Source: Rhizobium sp. 007 (GTDB lineage Bacteria > Pseudomonadota > Alphaproteobacteria > Rhizobiales > Rhizobiaceae). Taken from it: a stretch of 64,000 nt of DNA. Position 1 is the first letter of the stretch. Each line of letters opens with the position of its first letter. The position numbers were made by a program, and so were the translations under genes. The DNA lies in the NCBI RefSeq assembly GCF_015353075.1, contig NZ_CP064188.1, positions 1 to 64,000 of the forward strand, given 5' to 3'. Below, piece after piece: positions 1-8,025 of the stretch. The notes beneath the pieces were generated by a model that was not told the DNA's origin, made no database searches, and saw nothing but the letters and a program-made list of their open reading frames with translations.

Positions 1-120
1 GCTAATGCGCTGATATGATTTGTTTCCAGTTCATTACTGAAGTTAAAAAGAGGTTCATTTCCGCAAGCCATGCTTCGGTGACGCGGGTAAGTATTGCGCG
101 AAAAAGCCCGTTTAGAAGGT

Positions 121-139
121 GCTTAACCGCCTGTTAAGC
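121..139. promoter_or_regulatory. Inverted repeat upstream of repA, candidate RepA operator
   Basis: A perfect 7-bp inverted repeat, GCTTAAC-cgcct-GTTAAGC, lies 86 bp before the repA start codon. RepA (with RepB) represses its own promoter in repABC plasmids by binding such palindromes, so this is a likely autoregulatory site. I infer the role from position and symmetry only. The rest of 1-224 holds no gene. Confidence 0.5.
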
Positions 140-224
140 CAGCGGCCTTGCAAGAAAATGAGAATCGGCGCTAAATGCGGTTTCATTGGCCTCACGGCGT
201 TAAAATCGCATTTTCGAGATTTCC

Positions 225-1439
225 ATGAATATGGCACCTACAATTGGTAAAGCAATTTCTGATGTCGACCAGCTGATCATCGGCCAGGCACAGGAACTGT
301 CCGACAAGTTGAAGCAGCATCGCCTGGAAATGTTTCCGCCCCGTGCGATGAAAAGCCTGCGCGAATTCCAGCTTGCCGAGGTGGCGCGTTTCCTTGGCGT
401 CACGAGCGGCTATCTTCGCAATCTTTCGCTGGAGGGCAAGGGGCCCCTGCCGCAGGTGACGCCATCCGGGCGCAGATCCTATACCGCCAGGCAGATGGAT
501 GAAATGCGGCTGTTCTTGGATCAGAATGCCAGAGGCAGCACGCGTTACGTCCCGCACCGCACAGGCAATGAACATCTGCAGGTCATCGCCGTCGTGAATT
601 TCAAGGGCGGCAGCGGCAAAACCACGAGTGCTGCCCATCTCGCCCAGCATCTGGCGCTGACTGGCCACCGCGTTCTTGCCGTCGACCTCGACCCGCAAGC
701 CTCGCTTTCGGCGATCCACGGCTTCCAGCCGGAATTCGACGTCGACGAAAACGAGACGCTTTATGCGGCAATCCGTTACGACGACGAGCGGCGACCGCTT
801 AAGGAAATCATTCGCAAAACCAATTTTCCCAATCTCGACCTGGTTCCAGGCAATCTCGAATTGATGGAATTCGAGCATGATACGCCGCGCGTGCTTGCCC
901 AGGGCAAAGCGAGCGACTACGGCCGCATCTTCTTTGCCCGCCTTGACGAGGCGCTGTCTTCCGTCGCCGACGACTATGATGTCGTCGTCATCGACTGCCC
1001 TCCCCAGCTCGGCTTCCTGACGATGAGCGCCATCTGCAGCGCAACCGCCGTGCTCATCACCGTTCATCCGCAAATGCTCGACGTGATGTCCATGTGCCAG
1101 TTCCTGCAGATGCTGGGCGAGGTGCTGAACACGCTGAAAGGCGCCGGCGGCAACATGAATCTCGACTGGTTGCGTTATCTCGTGACGCGCTACGACCCGC
1201 AGGATGGGCCACAGACGCAGATGGTCGCCTTCATGCGCTCAATGTTCCGCAATCACGTGCTCACAAATCCCATGCTGCGAAGCGTGGCGATTTCGGATGC
1301 TGCCATGACAAACCAGACCCTCTACGAGGTGGAGCGCAATCAGTTTACCCGCGCGACCTATGACCGCGCCATGGAGGCCATGAGCGCCGTAAATGGCGAA
1401 ATCGCCGAGCTCATCCATAAGGCATGGGGGCGCAGATGA
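225..1439 (+). CDS. repA: Plasmid partition ATPase RepA (ParA family)
   Basis: This 404-residue ParA-type ATPase drives segregation of the replicon and, with RepB, represses the repABC operon. An N-terminal DNA-binding helical region (about residues 45-105) precedes the ATPase domain. The deviant Walker A motif FKGGSGKTT has its signature lysine near residue 127 and the P-loop lysine near 132. A VIDCPPQLG Walker A' motif follows near residue 255. The length is normal for RepA. repB follows 51 bp downstream in the same direction. The ATG at 225 gives the usual MNMAPTIGKAIS start; a second ATG two codons on is possible. Confidence 0.97.
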   Translation: MNMAPTIGKAISDVDQLIIGQAQELSDKLKQHRLEMFPPRAMKSLREFQLAEVARFLGVTSGYLRNLSLEGKGPLPQVTPSGRRSYTARQMDEMRLFLDQNARGSTRYVPHRTGNEHLQVIAVVNFKGGSGKTTSAAHLAQHLALTGHRVLAVDLDPQASLSAIHGFQPEFDVDENETLYAAIRYDDERRPLKEIIRKTNFPNLDLVPGNLELMEFEHDTPRVLAQGKASDYGRIFFARLDEALSSVADDYDVVVIDCPPQLGFLTMSAICSATAVLITVHPQMLDVMSMCQFLQMLGEVLNTLKGAGGNMNLDWLRYLVTRYDPQDGPQTQMVAFMRSMFRNHVLTNPMLRSVAISDAAMTNQTLYEVERNQFTRATYDRAMEAMSAVNGEIAELIHKAWGRR

Positions 1440-1490
1440 CGGCGCACCGCTTGACAGCAACCAACCGTTCAACCGCCAGGAGGAGAAAGA

Positions 1491-2537
1491 ATGGCACGTA
1501 AGAATATCCTCTCGGGCCTGATGGACGATTCCAAGAAGTTTACTGCCGTAAACAGCGAGCCCGTAAACGACCCCGATAAGCAGCAGATGAACTTCAAGGG
1601 AATTGGCGCGCTCGGTGCCGTTACCCGCAGTATCGATGCCCTTGCTGCAAGGGCTGACGCTGCGCGCGAAATCAAAGAAAGGCTCGCCCATGGCGAAACC
1701 GTGATTGATCTCGACACGGCACTCATCGAAGATTCCTTCGTCAGCGACCGTCTCGGGCACAATGATGAGCAGTTACAGGAATTGGTGGAAGCCATCCGCC
1801 TGCGAGGGCAGGATTCACCCATTCTTGTCCGCCCGCATCCGGAAAAGGATGGAAAGTTCCAGATCGCCTTCGGCCATCGCCGCGCGCGCGCTGCCAAGGA
1901 ACTTGGGCGGCCGGTTCGCGCCGTCGTCAAGAAGCTTGCCGATCGTGATCATGTAATTGCCCAGGGACAGGAAAACTCCGCACGCGCGGATCTCTCCTTC
2001 ATCGAACGGACGATGTTTGCCGACAAACTCGACAAGCTCGGCTTCGATCGGGAGACGATCATGGCAGCGCTCAACGCTGACAAGACGACCATCTCCAAGA
2101 TGCTGTCGGTCACCCGGCGCATTCCGGCCGAGATTCTTTCGGCAATTGGCGCAGCACGCGCAACCGGCCGCGACCGTTGGCATGACCTTTCGGCGAAATT
2201 CGAAGAAGACAACGCTGCCGAGCGGGCGATGCTGTTTATCGAAACGCCAGCCTTTGAAGCTGCCGAGCCGGATGCCCGGTTCGACATGCTTGGCGCATTC
2301 CTCAGCAAGAAGCCGGCATCAGCCGTCCAGACCGCAACGCCGTCTTCGGCCGTGACCCAGTGGCAGCGCAGGGACGGCTCCGTCAAGGCGAAGATCAAGG
2401 ATGACGGGAAGCAATTCACCATCGCGCTGAGGGCAGGGAAGGCGTCGGCCTTCGGCACCTATATCGCGGATAATCTCGATCGGCTCTACGAGGCGTTCGA
2501 GGATAGCAGGACGACAGGAAAGAACGGAGATCATTAG
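1491..2537 (+). CDS. repB: Plasmid partition protein RepB (ParB family)
   Basis: RepB is the centromere-binding partner of RepA; it loads on parS sites and stimulates the RepA ATPase. The 348-residue protein has the ParB N-terminal domain with the FGHRRARAA box (near residue 125) followed by a helix-turn-helix region (about 160-215). A strong ribosome site, AGGAGG, precedes the ATG at 1491. A parS-like palindrome is embedded in its own codons 17-22 (1538-1553), so RepB may bind inside its own gene. The length is normal for the family. Confidence 0.97.
   Translation: MARKNILSGLMDDSKKFTAVNSEPVNDPDKQQMNFKGIGALGAVTRSIDALAARADAAREIKERLAHGETVIDLDTALIEDSFVSDRLGHNDEQLQELVEAIRLRGQDSPILVRPHPEKDGKFQIAFGHRRARAAKELGRPVRAVVKKLADRDHVIAQGQENSARADLSFIERTMFADKLDKLGFDRETIMAALNADKTTISKMLSVTRRIPAEILSAIGAARATGRDRWHDLSAKFEEDNAAERAMLFIETPAFEAAEPDARFDMLGAFLSKKPASAVQTATPSSAVTQWQRRDGSVKAKIKDDGKQFTIALRAGKASAFGTYIADNLDRLYEAFEDSRTTGKNGDH
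1538..1553. promoter_or_regulatory. parS-like palindrome inside the 5' end of repB
   Basis: GTTTACTGCCGTAAAC is palindromic except for its centre and matches the core of the two sites at 3515 and 3948. repABC plasmids carry short palindromic parS sites inside or near the operon that RepB binds. In the repB frame this site encodes TAVN, as the copy at 3515 does in repC. Confidence 0.65.
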
Positions 2538-2540
2538 CAA

Positions 2541-2593
2541 AAGAAAAGGCCCCCGAACGTTGCCGTAGCGGAAGCCCTCTCTGATCTAGACAC
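2541..2593 (-). ncRNA. Antisense counter-transcribed RNA (ctRNA/incA) between repB and repC
   Basis: repABC plasmids encode a small antisense RNA in the repB-repC gap that limits RepC synthesis and sets copy number and incompatibility. On the minus strand a TTGACT -35 (2622-2627) and a weak TGATTC -10 (2600-2605), 16 bp apart, point to a start near 2593. The transcript ends in a hairpin whose arms GGCUUCCG and CGGGGGCC (2551-2576) pair fully if G-U pairs are allowed, followed by a U-rich tail. The exact 5' end is inferred. Confidence 0.75.
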
Positions 2594-2686
2594 CCAGAGA
2601 ATCACATTTCCGCACAACATAGTCAAGAGTCTCCGGCACCTATTTTCGGTGAGCTGATATCTTTTGCCTTGAAGAAGGCGAAGAAA

Positions 2687-3949
2687 ATGGAAAGCGGAAG
2701 TGTGACGACGCCTTTTGGGCGGCGGCCGATGACACTTGGCATGCTCGCAAGTCAGGTCACCAGCCAAAAAATTGAGCCAGGCGCCTCAATCGATAAATGG
2801 AAAATCTATCGTGCGCTTTGTGAAGCCAAGCCTCTGCTCGATATATCCGACAGAGCGCTCACGGTATTGAACGCGCTTTTGAGCTTCTACCCGAAAGGCG
2901 AGCTTGCTGCAGATGACAGTCTTGTCGTCTTTCCCTCCAACACCCAGCTCTCACTTCGCTGCCATGGCATGGCCGAGCAAACGATCCGGCGGCATATGGC
3001 CGTCCTCGTCGCTGCCGGCCTCGTGATCCGCAAGGACAGCCCCAACGGAAAGCGCTACGCTCGCAAGAACCGCAATGGCGGGATCCACGAAGCTTTTGGC
3101 TTCTCACTCGCCCCTTTGCTTGCGCGCGCCTGCGAAATCGAACTCCTGGCCGCGAAAGTCTCTGCCGACCGCCTCTACATCCAAACGCTCAAGGAACGTC
3201 TCACGCTCACCCGCCGCGACATCTCAAAGCTTGTCCACGCAGCGATCAGTGAAGAGCTTCCCGGAGACTGGCAAGCGGTCAACACACGCTTTCACGATAT
3301 CCTGAACCAATTGCCGCGCGCAGCTGGTGCCCATGCGGTTGCATCCACCTTGGATCTCCTCGACACATTGCGCGATGAAATCGTCAAGCGACTGGAAATA
3401 CAAATTAAAACGGACAATCTGAGCGCCAATGACTCACAAAATGAGCGGCACATACAGATAACAGAATCCGAATCTAATCTTGATTCTGAAGCCGATGTTG
3501 AATCTGGAGCCCCTGAGTTGACTGCAGTAAACTCGCCAATGATCGATCCGGCAAACGACAGCGACGCTGAGCTCCCTCAACCACAGGCAAGAACCAACAC
3601 CGTATCGACGATATTTCCGCTCTCCCTCGTCCTGCAGGCATGCCCGGAAGTGCGTAGCTATGGTCCTGCCGGAACTATCAGAACTTGGCAGGACCTCATT
3701 GCGGCAGGAGCTATCGTCAGTTCAATGCTTCATATCAGTCCCTCAGCATACAGGGACGCTTGCCGTGTCATGGGTCCGCAAGCTGCCTCAGCCGTGCTGG
3801 CCTGCATTTTCGAACGGTCGGGGACGATAAATTCAGCCGGCGGTTATTTGCGCGACCTCACGCGGCGCGCCCAACGCGGCGAGTTTGCGATCGGATCGAT
3901 GTTGATGGCGCTTGCAAGGACACGGGAACATCATGACGCCCATCATTGA
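2687..3949 (+). CDS. repC: Replication initiator RepC
   Basis: RepC initiates replication of the replicon; in this family the origin usually lies within repC itself. I place the start at the ATG at 2687 (MESGSVTTPFGRRPMTLGML), the usual RepC N-terminus, not at the TTG six codons upstream. It gives 420 residues, a normal length, with a purine-rich GAAGAAGGCGAAG ribosome site. The N-terminal half holds the winged-helix DNA-binding region. The C-terminal part contains the conserved YGPAGTIRTWQDL and SAGGYLRDLTRRA segments. A parS-like site lies inside the gene (3515) and a second overlaps its stop codon (3948). Translation is probably throttled by the ctRNA upstream. Confidence 0.96.
   Translation: MESGSVTTPFGRRPMTLGMLASQVTSQKIEPGASIDKWKIYRALCEAKPLLDISDRALTVLNALLSFYPKGELAADDSLVVFPSNTQLSLRCHGMAEQTIRRHMAVLVAAGLVIRKDSPNGKRYARKNRNGGIHEAFGFSLAPLLARACEIELLAAKVSADRLYIQTLKERLTLTRRDISKLVHAAISEELPGDWQAVNTRFHDILNQLPRAAGAHAVASTLDLLDTLRDEIVKRLEIQIKTDNLSANDSQNERHIQITESESNLDSEADVESGAPELTAVNSPMIDPANDSDAELPQPQARTNTVSTIFPLSLVLQACPEVRSYGPAGTIRTWQDLIAAGAIVSSMLHISPSAYRDACRVMGPQAASAVLACIFERSGTINSAGGYLRDLTRRAQRGEFAIGSMLMALARTREHHDAHH
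3515..3534. promoter_or_regulatory. parS-like palindrome inside repC
   Basis: The 20-bp sequence GAGTTGACTGCAGTAAACTC is palindromic apart from one position pair. It recurs without change at 3948-3967, and its 16-bp core resembles the site in repB. It probably binds RepB. Confidence 0.7.
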
Positions 3950-3967
3950 GTTGACTGCAGTAAACTC
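3948..3967. promoter_or_regulatory. parS-like palindrome overlapping the repC stop
   Basis: An exact copy of the 20-bp site at 3515 begins inside the repC stop codon TGA (3947-3949). A parS site directly downstream of repC is common in repABC plasmids. Here it also marks the start of a decayed duplicate of repC sequence. Confidence 0.75.
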
Positions 3968-4290
3968 ACACTTGACCGGCCCCAAAACGACAGCCCCGCA
4001 ACCTTCGTCGGCCGACGCCGCATCCACGTTACTTCGGCTCTTCCTCGTTTGCCGGCACGCCCAACGGTGCGGGTTACGGCCCGGTCGGAACGATCAAAGC
4101 CTCGTAGGACATAATGCCCGCCGACGCGCTGATCGGCCAGACGCTGCAATCAGTACTTCAGATCCAACCATGCTGCTTCCTCGGATCTGCAATAGGCAAA
4201 GTGTACCCGCCTCCTTGATGCGGCAGGAGCGATCAACGGAGCCGACGGTGCGACCCTAAACGGCCTGAGGCAACTGATGGAGTTGCGATA
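3948..4290 (+). pseudogene. Decayed tandem copy of the repC 3' end
   Basis: Starting with the duplicated parS site, this stretch follows repC from 3515 onward in degraded form. STLLRLFLVCRHAQRCG followed, one frame over, by GYGPVGTI parallels the repC segment STIFPLSLVLQACPEVRS then YGPAGTI. Further on, AGAINGADGATLNGLR parallels SGTINSAGGYLRDLTR. Stops and frameshifts prevent expression. It looks like a duplication, or a scar from recombination with another repABC plasmid, that left a second parS site. Confidence 0.6.
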
Positions 4291-4663
4291 GGATCGAAAT
4301 TCGGAAGTCCGGCAGGGGTGGAGAAGCCGCAGGAGGCGCGTCACTCGTTCAAGCCCGAGAAATCAAGGCATCGCAAGGCCTGAAACAGGGGCCGCAGTGA
4401 CCGAACGAAATGTCGTGATTGTTTCCGTTAGATGTTGAATAGTCTGTGATAACAAACTGTTAGAGATCGACTAAACTTGATCTGATCTCCCGGAAATCAT
4501 GCTGCTATGGTACCTAAACGGGGCCTTATGGTCAAGGAAAGCATGTCGTCTAGCGCCGGAGATCGGCAAGATGCGACATCGAAGCATCCTTGCGGCAAAA
4601 CCGGCGGGATGGACAGGTCGGCGCCAGCCTGGAAGCGGACATCGCTCCAGACGAGGGCCGTCC
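4291..4663. other. Non-coding gap between repABC and the metal-importer genes
   Basis: I see no convincing gene here. Short open frames lack ribosome sites and family resemblance. The end of the minus-strand importer operon must lie in this gap, but no clear hairpin with a T-run is visible. Confidence 0.5.
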
Positions 4664-5428
4664 TTAACGGGTGAGATATTGGATGAAATGCCTGCCGTGA
4701 ACCGCCGACTTCTCGATATGAGCCCGAACCCCGAATACATCCCGAACGAGCTCTTCGGTCAGAACCGCTTCGGGCGGCCCGGCAGCAACCACGCGGCCGC
4801 TATGCAGGACGGCCAGGCTATCGCAGAACATTGCCGCCAGATTGAGATCATGCAATGCGATAACGCTGGTGACCGGAAGCGTCGTGACGAGATCCAGCAG
4901 CTCCAACTGATGCTGGATGTCGAGATGATTGGTTGGTTCATCAAGCAGCAGTTCGGTCGGCGTCTGCGCAAGGGCGCGAGCGATGTGCGTGCGCTGACGC
5001 TCGCCACCTGACAGCGTGCGCCACAGCTGTAAAGCCTTGGCCGTCATGCCGACCTGTTCCAGTGCCGCATTGACGGCGTCTTCGTCCGTCCTATCCCAGG
5101 GGGAGAGCGCGCCTCGATGCGGTGTTCGCCCGAGGCGGACAACATCCTTCACCGAAAGGTCCGCATCGGTTGTCGCTTGCTGTTCGACCAGTGCGATACG
5201 CTGGGCAATCTCGCGACGCGCCAGCGTGCTGATATCGCTCTCGCCCAGTCTGATGACGCCGCTCTCAACCTGCCGCAGCCGGCAGATGAGACGCAGCAGG
5301 CTCGACTTGCCAGAGCCATTGGGTCCGAGCAGACCAAGCGTCTTGCCGGGCGCAACATCAAGGCTGACGCCATCGACGATCATTGTGCCGCCGGCGCACC
5401 AGGCGACGTTGCGCATCGATATGCTCAT
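4664..5428 (-). CDS. ABC transporter ATPase, cobalt/cobalamin/siderophore type
   Basis: This 254-residue ATPase powers the importer made by the two preceding genes. It has Walker A LLGPNGSGKSS near residue 38, the signature LSGGERQRTHIARAL, and Walker B LLLDEPTNHLD, all standard for the FecE/BtuD/FhuC family. The start MSISMRNV is chosen because it has a strong AAGGAGG ribosome site and overlaps the permease stop by 4 bp (ATGA). A reading frame that runs further upstream is spurious. The upstream cobalamin riboswitch suggests cobalt or B12 as cargo; the rhizobial CbtJKL cobalt importer has the same gene order and control. Confidence 0.92.
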   Translation of the reverse strand: MSISMRNVAWCAGGTMIVDGVSLDVAPGKTLGLLGPNGSGKSSLLRLICRLRQVESGVIRLGESDISTLARREIAQRIALVEQQATTDADLSVKDVVRLGRTPHRGALSPWDRTDEDAVNAALEQVGMTAKALQLWRTLSGGERQRTHIARALAQTPTELLLDEPTNHLDIQHQLELLDLVTTLPVTSVIALHDLNLAAMFCDSLAVLHSGRVVAAGPPEAVLTEELVRDVFGVRAHIEKSAVHGRHFIQYLTR

Positions 5429-6465
5429 ACCGGCCTCCTTGCCTTGTAGAGGATGAGGGCGAAGACAGGCGCGCCGAAAAGTGCCGTGACCACGCCAATT
5501 GGAAGCACCTGCTGCGGGATGATCGTGCGCGAGACGATATCGGCAAGTACCATGAAGATCGCCCCGATCAACGCTGTTGCCGGCAGTAACCGCTCGTGAG
5601 CCGGACCGACCAGAAAGCGCGCCGCGTGCGGAATGACAAGACCAACGAAGCCGATCGAACCGACGATGCTGACGACGGCAGCGGTCATCACCGCCGTCAG
5701 TCCAAGAAGGGTAAGACGCACGCGCCGTACCGGTACGCCGAGCGCTGCGGCAGAGTCCGTACCGAAGGCAAAGGCATCCAGCACACGTGCGTGAAGCATG
5801 CAGATGACAAAGCCGCCGCCGGCAATGGGGGTGACGAGCAAAACATCCGTCCAGCGCACGCCGCTGAGGCTCCCGAGCAACCAAAACATGATACCCCTTG
5901 CCTGCTCGGCATTGGCCGAGGTCGTGACGATGTAGGACGTCAACGCATTGAAGAGCTGCGAACCAGCAACGCCTGCCAGGATGATCCGATCGGCGCCGCC
6001 GCCTGCGCCTGCGGCCAAAAGGGAGACGAGACCGAAGGCTGCCACCGCACCGAAAAAAGCACCGGTGGAAAGCGTCAGCACGCCGGACCCGATGCCGAGG
6101 ATCATGATGGCGACCGTGCCGGTCGAGGCGCCCGCCGAAATGCCAAGCACATAAGGTTCGGCAAGCGGATTGCGAAGCAGGGCCTGCAGCATGGCGCCCG
6201 TCATCGCAAGAGCCGCGCCGGAACTTGCAGAGACCAGGGCGCGGCTCAGTCGATAGTCCCAGATGATACCCTCATGGATCGGCTTGATTGCGAAGGAGGC
6301 GCCGAACATTCGGTTGGCAATAGCTTGCGCAATCGTCCGCAGCGGTATGACGATTTCGCCGATCGACACGGCGAGGCCTATCGCCAATGTCAGTGCAGCC
6401 ATTGAAAGCAGGGATAAGGCGGCAAAGCCGCCCCATCCGTTACGTTGCCCGGCGTCTTTGCTCAC
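5425..6465 (-). CDS. ABC transporter permease, FecCD/BtuC family
   Basis: A 346-residue inner-membrane permease of the FecCD family, with about ten hydrophobic segments, forms the channel of the importer. The GTG start (VSKDAGQRNG) is chosen because it overlaps the stop of the binding-protein gene (GTGA), and because the longer upstream reading lacks membrane segments and resembles nothing. Conserved family segments include GAMLQALLRNPLAEPY and GLVIPHAARFLVGP. It is co-transcribed with the binding protein and the ATPase through 4-bp overlaps at both ends. Confidence 0.92.
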   Translation of the reverse strand: MSKDAGQRNGWGGFAALSLLSMAALTLAIGLAVSIGEIVIPLRTIAQAIANRMFGASFAIKPIHEGIIWDYRLSRALVSASSGAALAMTGAMLQALLRNPLAEPYVLGISAGASTGTVAIMILGIGSGVLTLSTGAFFGAVAAFGLVSLLAAGAGGGADRIILAGVAGSQLFNALTSYIVTTSANAEQARGIMFWLLGSLSGVRWTDVLLVTPIAGGGFVICMLHARVLDAFAFGTDSAAALGVPVRRVRLTLLGLTAVMTAAVVSIVGSIGFVGLVIPHAARFLVGPAHERLLPATALIGAIFMVLADIVSRTIIPQQVLPIGVVTALFGAPVFALILYKARRPV

Positions 6466-7514
6466 TTCGCCAGTCCAAACTGCCGTATGGCTGCTGCAAG
6501 CCTCTCGATGCCGTCGACAAGGCGGATCGATGGGCTCATTGCCTGCGAGTCCATGACGACCACCTGCTTCTTTTCCACAGCGCTGATCCTGCTTGCCACA
6601 GGATCGGTGTTCAGAAACGTAAGCTTGATGGCCGGATCGTCGGCAACGTAGCGGCGACGATCCATCCCGGCGATGACGATGATTGCGGGATTGAGGCCGG
6701 CGACCGTTTCCCAGCCGACCAACGGCCATTCCTCGTTCGTGGCAATCACGTTCTTTGCCCCAAGGGCCTGCATGATATAGGCGGGCGCGCCGTTGCGGCC
6801 GGCCATGAAGGCTTCCCCGTCGACTTCCTTGCTGGAGAACCAGAATACGACCGGGATATCCCTTACCCTTGCCCCGGCAACGGATGCAATCGCCTTATCC
6901 TCACGTTCCTTCAGCCTTGCGACTAATGCCTCGCCGCGGTCCTGAACGTTAAAGATCGCGGCAAGTTCGGCGATCTCCTGATAGATGACCTCGGTCTTCA
7001 GCATTTCCTTGCGGACACCATCACCACCCGTCGTATTATCCTTGGCGGCGCAATCGGCCGGCGCGACATAGGTGTTGATGCCAAGCTTCGAAAACTGATC
7101 GTAGGTTCCAACCGAGCCGTTCGGGCCGACATGCCACTCGAACTCGGCAGCAACCAGGTCGGGGCCGGTTCCGACCACCGCCTCGAAGCTCGGATCATTG
7201 TCGGCGAGCCGCTTGATTTTGCTGTCTTCCGCGTCGAATTGTTTGAGCACTGGGCTGAACCAGACAGCCGTGCCCGTGATGCGATCCGCAAGGCCGAGCG
7301 ACAGCAGGATTTCGGTCATCGCCTGGCCGATCGATACCACCTTGTCCGGCACTCTATCGAAGGTGATGGATCGGCCGCAATTGGCAATTGTCAGGGGGTA
7401 GGTGGTCGAAGCGGCAAAAGCAGGTGCAGAAATCGCTGAGGTTGCCAATACCGCGAAGGCAAGGCGCAGAATGAACCGCCGAAGTTTTGGATCGGATGAC
7501 ATGGAAACACTCAT
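6462..7514 (-). CDS. Periplasmic metal/cobalamin-binding protein (BtuF/FecB fold)
   Basis: This is the first gene of the importer operon, a periplasmic binding protein of about 350 residues with an N-terminal signal peptide (basic RRF, hydrophobic core, then SAPAFAA). The typical class III features are present: an early VSIGQAMTEILLSLG segment and a GPDLVAAE segment. I use the ATG at 7514 (MSVSMSSDP); 7502 is also possible because neither has a strong ribosome site. The cobalamin riboswitch 250 bp upstream makes cobalt or B12 the likely cargo; heme or siderophore iron cannot be excluded from sequence. Confidence 0.85.
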   Translation of the reverse strand: MSVSMSSDPKLRRFILRLAFAVLATSAISAPAFAASTTYPLTIANCGRSITFDRVPDKVVSIGQAMTEILLSLGLADRITGTAVWFSPVLKQFDAEDSKIKRLADNDPSFEAVVGTGPDLVAAEFEWHVGPNGSVGTYDQFSKLGINTYVAPADCAAKDNTTGGDGVRKEMLKTEVIYQEIAELAAIFNVQDRGEALVARLKEREDKAIASVAGARVRDIPVVFWFSSKEVDGEAFMAGRNGAPAYIMQALGAKNVIATNEEWPLVGWETVAGLNPAIIVIAGMDRRRYVADDPAIKLTFLNTDPVASRISAVEKKQVVVMDSQAMSPSIRLVDGIERLAAAIRQFGLAK

Positions 7515-7766
7515 AGGGAATTGAGGATGCGTCGGCACGGCGGCCTGATCGCTCCGATGTTGATGGGAAACGCGCAAGGTGGCCGCCGCCATACGGGCGG
7601 GCGAGCCGTCCGGCACGACGGGCTTACCTGCAGCGACTATGGTTTATTGAAAAGAGCGATCCGTTCCGTCTCACGCGGAAGGGGTCTGCGCCGATTAGGG
7701 GCGGCAAAAGAAATCATCTCGTCTCCTGTTCCGGGCAACCCCGCCCGTTCAATTGGATCTCTCTTT

Positions 7767-7972
7767 GACGGCAGGTCTCCTGGCTCGCGGATATACACCG
7801 GACCATCTGCCTTCCCGTGAGAACGAGCTCACAGTGGCATGGCGCTTGGCGCCACGAGGATGATCGGCAATCCGCTTACAGTTGCGGGGGCAGCCACGGT
7901 CTTGGTCCCTTTTGGGTCGTCCGCACCGTGTTCCCTATTAATCCCCTCGGAGTCTACTTCGGGGAACCGTCG
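7767..7972 (-). promoter_or_regulatory. Cobalamin (B12) riboswitch
   Basis: On the minus strand this leader carries the cobalamin aptamer marks in order: GGGAACACGGTGCGG, then GCTGCCCCCGCAACTGTAAG, then the B12-box core GCCACTG, GGGAAGGC and finally GCCAGGAGACCTGCC. In this family adenosylcobalamin binding lowers expression of downstream cobalt or B12 uptake and synthesis genes. The next gene is the importer binding protein, about 250 bp downstream. In that gap a short frame starting near 7719 with a good AGGAG site encodes only about 26 residues; its meaning is unclear. Confidence 0.93.
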
Positions 7973-8025
7973 CGCTCAGTTATGCCGAGCGCAACAGTCA
8001 CGTCAAGCCGTGGAGACAAGAGCGA

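Noticed and set aside
192..1073. 293-residue open frame antisense to repA
   Set aside because: It lies wholly opposite repA, has no ribosome site or family likeness, and is explained by the GC-biased codon pattern of repA.
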